Assembly: GCF_012971725.1 (NCBI RefSeq)
Contig: NZ_CP048833.1
Location: 2,232,001-2,296,000 of the forward strand
Reading direction: 5' to 3'
Origin: Pseudomonas multiresinivorans
Lineage (GTDB): Bacteria; Pseudomonadota; Gammaproteobacteria; Pseudomonadales; Pseudomonadaceae
Length of the DNA: 64,000 nt
Made by a program: the position numbers and the translations under genes. Positions 25,112 to 31,905 of this stretch are shown here, piece after piece. How positions within the stretch are numbered: the stretch's first letter is position 1; each line of letters begins with the position of its first letter. The notes under the pieces are model-generated. The model was given only the letters and a program-made list of their open reading frames with translations. It was not told the origin of the DNA and did not search any database.

Positions 25112-25975
25112 CTACAGTGCCTCTCTGTGCAAGTAGCGCGCGGTGGAAGGTGATTTCATATCGGAGCTTTCCAGCTCTGGTGGGAGTTCACTGTAGATAT
25201 ACAGGTCGCGTTTGAACCTGGCTCTACTCTTGGCACTGCAGCCGTGGAGGCTAACGGTGTCCAGGACAAAGCTTCCAAGGCTCACCAGAAGGGAAAGAAA
25301 AAAGCTCAAAATAAATAACCCGCCAACTGCAATGCATGCGGTGAGAGCAATAAAGTTCAGACTCTTCATGTTGCTTAGTTCGGAGAAATTGAATGGACCG
25401 CTACTTGTGATTAGGCTCTGTCCCGCGAAGGTAAGTAGGCCGCCCATAATTGGAAGAAGAAAAAGTATAAGCAGCTTGGGGGCTTTTACGATGTGCCTTA
25501 AAAAACGTGTATCCAGACCAGAAAGTAATTTCTCCTGCCGGGAGATCTGCTCTTCTATTTTTTCAAACTCAGTTGCAAGGAGAGGGTAGCTGGAAGCTGG
25601 TACGGAAAATTCCCTCGCCAGCCAGGCGCGACGGCATTCGGAGTCGTCGAGGATGAGGCCTTTCTCATCGGGCGGGGGAAGTTTTGCTCTTCGAACTTTC
25701 TCGGTGACTTGTTCTTCATCGTGGGCAGTCTTAAACGCTAGACCTATTGCTTCAAATATGTATAGCAGAATAAGTGGAATCAAAGAGAGCAGAAAATGGC
25801 CGTTTTTAAGTAGAAGAAAATCTGCGTAAAAGCATAACGACATAAGCGCCGCGAAGACTATCGAGAGCCAGAATTTTTTGCTCTTAAATGAGCGCTTGTT
25901 TAGATGGTTTTCAAAGATATTGTTGTACTGCTTTGCTGCTTTTTTTAAATCGGTATATTGAATATTCCTTTTCAT
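25112..25975 (-). CDS. Four-TM membrane protein of unknown function (prophage cassette)
   Basis: The 287-residue protein has a basic N-terminus, a first hydrophobic pair near 35-85 (FWLSIVFAALMSLCFYADFL and FLLSLIPLILLYIFEAIGLA), a soluble Glu/Lys-rich middle of about 90 residues, and a second pair near 170-240. I do not recognise the family. Its codons are AT-rich, unlike the phage core. It stands between integrase and the restriction enzyme gene, all leftward. Superinfection exclusion or an accessory of the RM cassette are possible roles, but neither is shown by sequence. Confidence 0.7.
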   Translation of the reverse strand: MKRNIQYTDLKKAAKQYNNIFENHLNKRSFKSKKFWLSIVFAALMSLCFYADFLLLKNGHFLLSLIPLILLYIFEAIGLAFKTAHDEEQVTEKVRRAKLPPPDEKGLILDDSECRRAWLAREFSVPASSYPLLATEFEKIEEQISRQEKLLSGLDTRFLRHIVKAPKLLILFLLPIMGGLLTFAGQSLITSSGPFNFSELSNMKSLNFIALTACIAVGGLFILSFFLSLLVSLGSFVLDTVSLHGCSAKSRARFKRDLYIYSELPPELESSDMKSPSTARYLHREAL

Positions 25976-26066
25976 TACTTCTCCGTGCTTAAATTTTCTT
26001 GATTTTTGTGCTCATATGGCCCCCTTAAACGGCTGGAGCTGGCCGTTTTAGGAGGGAGTGGAGAAT

Positions 26067-26654
26067 TTAGTCTTCTATATACAGACTCGGCTTAATAGCA
26101 AATACTAATACCGGACATCCGCCGGCACCTCCACCGAGAATTCGGGGCTTCAGCTTGTTGAAATGTGTAGTTGAAGCGCCGTAGGACGCACCTTTCCCGA
26201 GTTCATTAAAAATGCGCTGCAGCTCGCTGCTTCTGGTAATGATTACGCCGACACTGAGTGTCTTGAGCTCGAATAGAAGCCGGAAGTTATTCAAGTCACG
26301 ATCATAGAACGGGTCTTTGTTATTCCATTCAATTTCGAGACCTATTCTATTCTTAAAGCAGTCAATGCTGTGCGTTGGTGTGATGCGCTCGATGTCGTCG
26401 ACTTTGATCCTGGTGTCGAATTTCTTTTCCACCCATCCCATCTCATAGAGCGTGCCATCGAGGCCCTCAGATATTGGCGACTTTCTACCTCCGGGCTGCA
26501 AAACAGCGCTTCTATGCAGTCGAAAATTCGTCAACACATTGCATATTTGCTCCCACTCTTCTGGGAAGTCTTTTTCCAGAATGGCAGTTGCGTGGTGCCA
26601 CTCAAGTATCTCGTAGTTGTCGCGAATGAATTCTGGAAGAGCAGAAAGCGCCAT
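26067..26654 (-). CDS. BglII/BstYI-family type II restriction endonuclease
   Basis: The 195-residue protein resembles the BglII/BstYI family, whose members cut AGATCT or RGATCY. The core reads GLEIEWNNKDPFYDRDLNNF followed by LSVGVIITR. The catalytic spacing of BglII (D84, E93, Q95) is matched by D98, E107 and E109, so the third position is Glu. The length fits the family (about 200-220). I chose the ATG at 26654 because upstream in-frame sequence lacks family features. It is divergent from an adenine methyltransferase, as expected for an RM pair. Recognition of a GATC-containing site is an inference. Confidence 0.82.
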   Translation of the reverse strand: MALSALPEFIRDNYEILEWHHATAILEKDFPEEWEQICNVLTNFRLHRSAVLQPGGRKSPISEGLDGTLYEMGWVEKKFDTRIKVDDIERITPTHSIDCFKNRIGLEIEWNNKDPFYDRDLNNFRLLFELKTLSVGVIITRSSELQRIFNELGKGASYGASTTHFNKLKPRILGGGAGGCPVLVFAIKPSLYIED

Positions 26655-26809
26655 CGGTGGTAAACCTGTCCTTTGTGTGCTGGAAAGTGCACGCCCGTGC
26701 ACAGCGTGGATCCAATAACACAGAACTGGAAAAAGATCTAGCTTTTCTGTAGAATGCCGCCGCAATGTATGCGCTTAAATTGCGCAAGGTTTTAGGTGTA
26801 AAAATTAGT

Positions 26810-28081
26810 ATGAATAAGCTAGTCGAACGTGTTGATTCAGAATTGGATGCAGTCTCTGTAGATTGCGTCAATAGTGTCACGCGTTTGCTAGCGCCTAGAA
26901 CGTATCCCCAGGTGATCAAGTACATGGGGTCGAAGGCGGCTATTCTTAACTTCATTGGCGAAGGTTTTTCGCGGCTTGATACTCAAGGGAAAACCTTAGT
27001 CGACCTTTTTGCTGGTGCTTGCTCTATTTCTGGTGGTTTTGGTCACAGCCACAGAATGATCTCTAACGATATTCAAAGCTATTCGGCATCTATCGCGTCG
27101 GTATATCTACGTCGAGCGACTCACATTGGTGAATTTGATATTGTCGAGCTTGCGCGCCCTATTGTCGCTGAGAACCTAAAGTCAATCTCTGTTGATGTGA
27201 GCTATCCGGCGACATGCTCGTTGGCTGAATTCAACGAGATCGAGGCGAGAAATAAGTCGCTCATTAATCATGAGTTCTCGTCGCCTTACCATCTTTTCAC
27301 GAAGTACTACTCCGGGACCTGGTGGAGTGCAGAGCAGTGTGTCTGGATTGATGCCATAAAGCAGGTGATTGATGGGCTCGCTTTAAGCGGAAAGATCGAT
27401 GAGGCGGACAAGGCGCTTGGGATAACCTGCTTGATGCATGCTATGGCTTATACAAGTCAAGGGACAGGGCATTACGCGCAATATCGAGATGCAAAGACCT
27501 TGTCGTCGATGAAGGATATTAATAAGTATCGTCAGGCATCGGTGGGTGGGTATTTTTCTAGGAAGTTTAATGCGCTGTTGAAATGGAATATTGATAACGT
27601 TGTCGATCTAGGTCACAAGATCGTTGCGATGGACTATAAGGAGTGTCTGAAGGGCTTGGATGGTGCTGTGGTCTATGCTGATCCCCCTTATGCTTTTGTT
27701 CACTATAGTCGCTTCTATCACGCGATTGAAACTCTGGTAAAGTATGACTATCCCGAGCTTCAATATAAGGCTGGCAACCTTGTTAAAGGGCGCTACCGCG
27801 AGGATCGCCATCAATCGCCCTTCTGTATCAGCTCGCAGGTAAAAGGCGCCTTCACCGATCTATTTGACGGTGTGAAGGATTCGAATAGCGAGCTTGTGCT
27901 CAGCTATTCGAATACTGGGATGATTGATATTGACGATCTGATTGATTTGGCGCACCAGGAGCTGGGCGCGCGCTATCAGGTCTGGTATGAGAATATCGAC
28001 CATGATCATATGACCATGGGTCGTCGCGAAGACAGGACTCGAGAAGTAAAAGAGTCGATTATTCTGGCAAAGCATATTTAG
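26810..28081 (+). CDS. D12-class DNA adenine N6-methyltransferase (RM partner)
   Basis: The 423-residue enzyme has the order of class alpha Dam-like methylases: YMGSKAAIL near residue 39, the SAM-binding motif VDLFAGACSISGG at about 64-76, and the catalytic DPPY at residues 291-294 in VVYADPPYAFVHYSRFYH. DPPY indicates N6-adenine rather than the SPPY of cytosine N4 enzymes. It should protect the sites cut by the divergent BglII-like enzyme. It is longer than Dam (about 280), with extra sequence in the target-recognition region. The ATG at 26810 or at 26765 could be used; neither has a strong ribosome site. Codons are AT-rich. Confidence 0.85.
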   Translation: MNKLVERVDSELDAVSVDCVNSVTRLLAPRTYPQVIKYMGSKAAILNFIGEGFSRLDTQGKTLVDLFAGACSISGGFGHSHRMISNDIQSYSASIASVYLRRATHIGEFDIVELARPIVAENLKSISVDVSYPATCSLAEFNEIEARNKSLINHEFSSPYHLFTKYYSGTWWSAEQCVWIDAIKQVIDGLALSGKIDEADKALGITCLMHAMAYTSQGTGHYAQYRDAKTLSSMKDINKYRQASVGGYFSRKFNALLKWNIDNVVDLGHKIVAMDYKECLKGLDGAVVYADPPYAFVHYSRFYHAIETLVKYDYPELQYKAGNLVKGRYREDRHQSPFCISSQVKGAFTDLFDGVKDSNSELVLSYSNTGMIDIDDLIDLAHQELGARYQVWYENIDHDHMTMGRREDRTREVKESIILAKHI

Positions 28082-29262
28082 ATTTTTTGTCGTAAATACT
28101 TTATTGGAATTCCAAATTCATTTCTGAGATATCGGAGATACTTTTCGCTGTCTAAGTCAATCTTGAATTGGCTTACGACTACCAGTTCTCTGACTTTTAT
28201 TTCTTGGTCAGGCCAGTAGGCGTACTCTAGAAGTTGAGATATCGCCTGTCTAATGGAGGCCTTTACTGAGATATTTGATTTTATCTCATAAATAGTAATT
28301 GTGCCGTCATGGTGGCGAACGGCTACGTCAATGTATGTCCCGCTGCCTGTATGAAGCTCCGTTCCGACGTACTGCTTTCCATGCTTTTCGACAAGTGAAT
28401 CGTACAGCTTGTTCTGAATTGCATTGTGCACTAGCTTGAGTTCATACGCGGATCGGGGATTGGCTGCTTGAGCTTCTCCTTCTTTTCTGGGTTTGTGCCC
28501 AGCGATAAACTTAAACTTTTCGTGAATTGAAGTGTTTCCTGCGTCAAGGAAGAACTCCAAGTCTTTGGATGTCTCTACTTTGACAAGGCTTACATCTGAG
28601 TCGTCAATGTCCAACCAGTTGATTAGTCTATTGAAGCTAACGCCAAATAGCCTGTCGAGTTCGAGTCGGCTTATTTCTTCTAATAGCGAACTCTCTGATG
28701 GTAGCCAATTGGCTTTTTTAAGGCGTCGTTCAATGAGGTCTTTTACAAGTGGGCCTAGTTTCTCCAGTTCAAGAATTTCTCGGATGTCGAACTTGAAATA
28801 CACTGGAGAGCTTTCTGTGCAAAAGCCTAAGTTTTGGACGCTACTGGAGAGATTAGTAAATTTTTTTGTTGTAGAGTCACTTGGCTTCCTTTCCGGGTTG
28901 TTTTGTTCTTCTCTGCTGAAGAAGAATTGCTTGTAGATTATACGATTGAAATCAGATTGATGCTCTGATCTCGTGAATGCGGATATATAGTCTTCATGGC
29001 TGAAGATTATTCCTATCATTGTTAGCGCATTCAAATAAAGTGGGCCGAGTTCTCGCGCGATATCCCATATTTTGGCGGGTTCTTCGTTCTTATTGGTTGC
29101 GAGAACTGCACTTGCTTGACTTAGGTCGAGCTTGTCTTGTGTCTCATCTTCACGGATTAATCTATCGAAGATGCCTGCAGTACCATGTTCTTCAATGATC
29201 CTGGCGATCTTATATGCGCCGTATTTTGTATGAGAGGTATTAAGCCTTCTAAGCTCGATCAT
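28078..29262 (-). CDS. PD-(D/E)XK nuclease-like protein of unknown role
   Basis: The 394-residue protein has no N-terminal domain I recognise. The C-terminal third looks like a PD-(D/E)XK fold: Asp in GTYIDVAVRHHDG, then ExK in TIYEIKS, then QAISQLLEYAYWP, a QxxxQ-type helix typical of phage and restriction nucleases. It ends four bases inside the methyltransferase gene (convergent overlap) and shares its AT-rich composition, so the two were probably acquired together. It may be a second nuclease of the RM cassette, a regulator or an independent defence gene. Confidence 0.72.
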   Translation of the reverse strand: MIELRRLNTSHTKYGAYKIARIIEEHGTAGIFDRLIREDETQDKLDLSQASAVLATNKNEEPAKIWDIARELGPLYLNALTMIGIIFSHEDYISAFTRSEHQSDFNRIIYKQFFFSREEQNNPERKPSDSTTKKFTNLSSSVQNLGFCTESSPVYFKFDIREILELEKLGPLVKDLIERRLKKANWLPSESSLLEEISRLELDRLFGVSFNRLINWLDIDDSDVSLVKVETSKDLEFFLDAGNTSIHEKFKFIAGHKPRKEGEAQAANPRSAYELKLVHNAIQNKLYDSLVEKHGKQYVGTELHTGSGTYIDVAVRHHDGTITIYEIKSNISVKASIRQAISQLLEYAYWPDQEIKVRELVVVSQFKIDLDSEKYLRYLRNEFGIPIKYLRQKI

Positions 29263-29354
29263 CCAGGCTCCTAGCCTTTGTTTTTCATGTCTAACTTCTG
29301 AGTGTCGCTCTTATCCCTTGCTGAACCAACGCAGCGCTGCTTTCCGTGTCAGCC

Positions 29355-29627
29355 TTATCCCGCGTTGGGAGCTTCTAATTTTTCATTTGCTTCGTCGTAC
29401 GCTGGACTAGTTTGGCCTATTTCAGGGGCAATATTTCCTGTTGTAAGCCAGTAGGCGTATTGAGGAAACAGTGTTACCACTGCTTCAATTTCTACTTCTT
29501 TAATTTCTCTTTCAGCTTTATTGCGGACGTTTTGCCATGTATAGCGGCTAATCCCCGTAGCCTCTTCTAATTCAGGGTTCTTGATTCCTGATTCCTTCAA
29601 AATGGTTATAAGCCGCTCTTTTATCAT
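29355..29627 (-). CDS. Phage repressor-like HTH protein
   Basis: This 90-residue protein contains a helix-turn-helix in ELEEATGISRYTWQNVRNKA, followed by a helix that could dimerise. It stands leftward and divergent from the phage core, with palindromic operator candidates in the 125-base gap between. That position is typical for the lysogeny repressor of a Pf-like phage. No closer family assignment is possible by eye. Confidence 0.75.
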   Translation of the reverse strand: MIKERLITILKESGIKNPELEEATGISRYTWQNVRNKAEREIKEVEIEAVVTLFPQYAYWLTTGNIAPEIGQTSPAYDEANEKLEAPNAG

Positions 29628-29661
29628 CTGAAAAAATTCTCAGGGTCCTGTAGCCATTTTG

Positions 29662-29714
29662 GCTTAAGTTAAGTAACTTAAGCTGAAACGGCTAAAGCGA
29701 TTAGCGCTTTAGCC
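29662..29714. promoter_or_regulatory. Two perfect palindromes, candidate repressor operators
   Basis: The first palindrome (29662-29683) has 10-bp arms GCTTAAGTTA and TAACTTAAGC around AG. The second (29690-29714) has 10-bp arms GGCTAAAGCG and CGCTTTAGCC around ATTAG. Both lie between the divergent repressor and the first rightward phage gene. They share a GCTNAAG half-site core. Confidence 0.7.
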
Positions 29715-29752
29715 ATGCAATTCCAATAGAAAAGAATAGTGCAGGAATGTGC

Positions 29753-29968
29753 ATGGAACTGGAAGGACTCAAGCCCGAGCAATTCGTGAACTGCCCGCCT
29801 CTGATGCCATGGCGGGAATTTGCAATCTGGATCCATATGGGGGAAGACCAGGACCGCGTTCGCGGTTGGATCGACAAAGGCTATCTGCCGACGATTCGCC
29901 TGGGCCGCCACCGCATGGTCAACGTCGCCCTGGTGGTTAAGCAACTGCTGGAGCAGGAGGACTACTGA
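29753..29968 (+). CDS. Small excisionase-like/HTH phage regulator
   Basis: The 71-residue protein begins MELEGLKPEQFVNCPPL. It resembles small MerR/Xis-type winged helices in the segment DRVRGWIDKGYLPTIRLGRHRMV, where a helix-turn is followed by a wing that fixes a DNA contact. It is the first rightward gene after the operators, the place of excisionase or early activator in Pf phages. The ATG at 29753 has AGGA six bases upstream; an ATG at 29747 lacks room for one. Confidence 0.7.
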   Translation: MELEGLKPEQFVNCPPLMPWREFAIWIHMGEDQDRVRGWIDKGYLPTIRLGRHRMVNVALVVKQLLEQEDY

Positions 29969-30008
29969 TGAAGAGTGGGCCTCTCTGGATCGGTAAGGAG
30001 GCGGCAGC

Positions 30009-30215
30009 ATGCTGAATTACTTGCTTGTGACCGCTGCTCTCGCAATGGCACTTGGCCTGGCCTTTGAAGTCCTGCGTCCGGTCGAAGAGAGCCTTACCTT
30101 CCACCTGGTCACCAGTACCGTCCGCGCACTGGTGCTCTGGGTCATACCCGCGACGGCAATCGCCACTCTGTTCTATGGCGCTTATTGGCTCGCAATACAG
30201 GGGAGGGGGCTATGA
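30009..30215 (+). CDS. Small two-TM phage protein
   Basis: The 68-residue protein is almost entirely hydrophobic, with helices near 3-20 and 38-60 and little charge. AAGGAGG lies just before its ATG. It is in the early part of the phage core between the Xis-like gene and a Cys-rich protein. The function is unknown. Confidence 0.65.
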   Translation: MLNYLLVTAALAMALGLAFEVLRPVEESLTFHLVTSTVRALVLWVIPATAIATLFYGAYWLAIQGRGL

Positions 30216-30218
30216 GTC

Positions 30219-30509
30219 ATGCAGACCCTCTCGCAATACCTGTATCGCCCGCACGCACCGGACTGCGACTGCTCTGTGTGCTTTGTCACAAGGCTGGGGC
30301 CCGTATTGCTCAACCAGTCTGTGTGCGCCGACTGCCAGCCCCCTGGGCGCCCTTATCTACTCGATGGCCGCTGGCATTGCCGTCGCCGTTCTTACTGCGT
30401 GAAGCACGACCCAAGCCGCCGACCGCCGAAGTACTGGCACGTTGTCTACGACAGCGGCAAGCCGACTCCATTTGTTCCCATCCTCGAACCCTTCGAGCTG
30501 GAGGGCTGA
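30219..30509 (+). CDS. Cys-rich small phage protein
   Basis: The 96-residue protein contains CDCSVC, a CADC pair and a later WHCRRRSYC, so it probably binds zinc. Its role is unknown. It starts four bases after the preceding gene's stop and is followed at four bases by the next small gene, implying one transcript. Confidence 0.65.
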   Translation: MQTLSQYLYRPHAPDCDCSVCFVTRLGPVLLNQSVCADCQPPGRPYLLDGRWHCRRRSYCVKHDPSRRPPKYWHVVYDSGKPTPFVPILEPFELEG

Positions 30510-30512
30510 ACC

Positions 30513-30719
30513 ATGGTCAGTAACCCCATCCCGCACCTGATCTTCTGGCTGCTGCTGGTGGCCTGCGTGCTAGTGGTGGGCCGCTACCACGCTCGCCACA
30601 CCGTCCGCGCCTGGGCTGATCCGGTCAAGGGCCGCCGTACCGGCTTGTCCGAACACGCTTTACCGCTCGGACAAACGGAGCGCCGGGCGAAGCGAACCCT
30701 TGAACGCGCACCACCCTGA
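30513..30719 (+). CDS. Small single-TM phage protein
   Basis: The 68-residue protein has one hydrophobic helix (about 8-22, HLIFWLLLVACVLVVG) and a basic C-terminus rich in Arg. It closes the early cluster of small genes. A GC-rich region with hairpins follows it. The function is unknown. Confidence 0.6.
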   Translation: MVSNPIPHLIFWLLLVACVLVVGRYHARHTVRAWADPVKGRRTGLSEHALPLGQTERRAKRTLERAPP

Positions 30720-30943
30720 ACAGCCTGACGGTGGGTGGCTCCGGGGGCTCTGCACCCGGGCCACCTGCCTCCCGGCGAGGGCGGGGATGACAAGGGGCAG
30801 CGCCCCTTTGTCTTGACCTGACCTGCAACCAGCACCACCGCAATCAACGAGCACCAACACCCCCGCTGAATGAACGGCAAAACGCGCCGCATTGCAGCAG
30901 TGGGCTAACTCACGCCCGAAAAAGGCGAACCAGGAGAAACACC
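30720..30943 (+). other. Phage intergenic region with hairpins (terminator or origin candidate)
   Basis: No gene is seen in these 224 bases. A near-perfect hairpin lies at about 30734-30765 (GGTGGCTCCGGG opposite CCCGGGCCACC). Another lies at 30789-30112 bases onward, ending at 30112+700, that is 30789-30812 (GACAAGGGGC opposite GCCCCTTTGTC), followed by TTG. Filamentous phages place strong hairpins in such gaps as terminators or replication origins. The choice cannot be made by eye. Confidence 0.45.
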
Positions 30944-31243
30944 ATGCAATTCGAACTCATTGCCCTGTGCCTCAACGTCAAGAAAGTCACCGTCGAAGGC
31001 CGTACCTACTGCTCCGCGATCATCGCTCGTGAACCCATGACTGAACAGGAACGCCTGCAGAACCGCGGCTACCTGGTGCAGAAGGTCAGCGCGGAAACCA
31101 CCGTCTTCGACCAGATCACCGACCTCGATAAGCCTGGCCAGCGCAAGTTTCTGGCCACCCTCGTCAACGCGGCTGGCGGCAAAAGCCAACCGCACTTGCT
31201 CGGTGTCGTGCCCATGCCTTCGAACAGCAAGGCTGCCGCGTAA
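30944..31243 (+). CDS. Candidate ssDNA-binding protein of the phage (gpV-like by position)
   Basis: The 99-residue protein (MQFELIALCLNVKKVTVEG at the N-terminus) is beta-rich with no membrane segment, and is preceded by AGGAG. In Pf phages the helix-destabilising protein that coats ssDNA is encoded shortly before the coat genes. The assignment rests on position and size, not on a motif. Its stop codon is directly followed by the next ATG, so the two are coupled. Confidence 0.5.
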   Translation: MQFELIALCLNVKKVTVEGRTYCSAIIAREPMTEQERLQNRGYLVQKVSAETTVFDQITDLDKPGQRKFLATLVNAAGGKSQPHLLGVVPMPSNSKAAA

Positions 31244-31495
31244 ATGACCGGCGTAGTTGCCGTTCAGGTCTGCACCAGCTGGGCGTCCACGGCGGACGGC
31301 CTGATGCGCTGCCAGCAGATCGAGTGGCAACAGGCCTATCTGATTCCGCCCGAGGCCGCTGGAGCAATTGAAATCCTGGTCAATGGCGGGTTCTCCCTGG
31401 AGGCCTTCAGCATCGGTGCTGCGGGCGTTCTCGGAGCTTTCGTGACGGGGCTTTTGACTGGCTGGGTCGCGTCACTTCTTCGTAAAGCCAAGTAG
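31244..31495 (+). CDS. Small phage membrane protein upstream of coaB
   Basis: The 83-residue protein has a soluble N-terminus with two Cys and a C-terminal membrane helix (about 55-75) that ends in a basic tail RKAK. This is the layout of a minor virion or assembly protein. It directly abuts the preceding gene and lies 12 bases before coaB. Confidence 0.65.
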   Translation: MTGVVAVQVCTSWASTADGLMRCQQIEWQQAYLIPPEAAGAIEILVNGGFSLEAFSIGAAGVLGAFVTGLLTGWVASLLRKAK

Positions 31496-31507
31496 AGAGG
31501 AAACACT

Positions 31508-31759
31508 ATGAACGCCATGAAACAACAGATCGCCAAGTTCAACCCGATCCGCTCCTTCCGCAACGTCTGCATCGCCGGCACCGTCACCGCCGTGACTTCG
31601 GTTCCGGCCTTCGCGGCCAGTGTCATCGACACCACCGCCGTCGAACAGGCCATCACCGACGGCAAGGGCGACATGTCCAACATCGGCGGCTACATCGTCG
31701 GCGCCCTGGTCATCCTGGCCGTCGCAGGCCTGATCTACAGCATGTTGCGCAAGGCGTAA
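31508..31759 (+). CDS. coaB: Major coat protein CoaB precursor
   Basis: The 83-residue preprotein has a signal sequence ending SVPAFA (cleavage about residue 37) and an acidic N-terminal region. Its hydrophobic helix ends GYIVGALVILAVAGLIYSML with a basic RKA tail. Apart from a few positions this is the Pf1-type major coat protein, thousands of which cover the filament. It identifies the prophage as Pf1-like. AGAGAGGAAAC provides the ribosome site. Confidence 0.95.
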   Translation: MNAMKQQIAKFNPIRSFRNVCIAGTVTAVTSVPAFAASVIDTTAVEQAITDGKGDMSNIGGYIVGALVILAVAGLIYSMLRKA

Positions 31760-31837
31760 GTGCTCTGGTCGGTGTGGTTGGGGGCGTTCTTCGCCGGCGC
31801 CTTCATCACCGGGTACCGATGCGGCGAATTCTTCTAA
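31760..31837 (+). CDS. 25-residue hydrophobic miniprotein (possible tip protein)
   Basis: A GTG one base after the coaB stop opens a frame of 25 codons: MLWSVWLGAFFAGAFITGYR then CGEFF, ending TAA at 31837. It is one hydrophobic helix. Filamentous phages encode two tiny tip proteins (pVII and pIX, about 30 residues) beside the coat gene, so this may be one. Translation would be coupled to coaB. It lacks its own clear ribosome site, so confidence is moderate. Confidence 0.5.
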   Translation: MLWSVWLGAFFAGAFITGYRCGEFF

Positions 31838-31850
31838 CCGCCTGATGGAA

Positions 31851-31888
31851 GCGGAAAGCCCCTCGGTTGATTCCGCAGGGGCTTTTTT
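31851..31888 (+). terminator. Terminator/attenuator between coaB and coaA with alternative stems
   Basis: AAGCCCCT (31856-31863) pairs with AGGGGCTT (31877-31884) and is followed by TTTT, a rho-independent terminator. GCGGAA (31851-31856) also pairs with TTCCGC (31871-31876) on the same segment. The two stems cross and cannot easily form together. Confidence 0.75.
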
Positions 31889-31905
31889 CTTGTCCGGAGT
31901 GGGGA

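Noticed and set aside
29968..30015. A 15-codon frame overlapping the next phage gene
   Set aside because: It starts on the preceding stop and ends in the next start; it may couple translation, but nothing supports a product.
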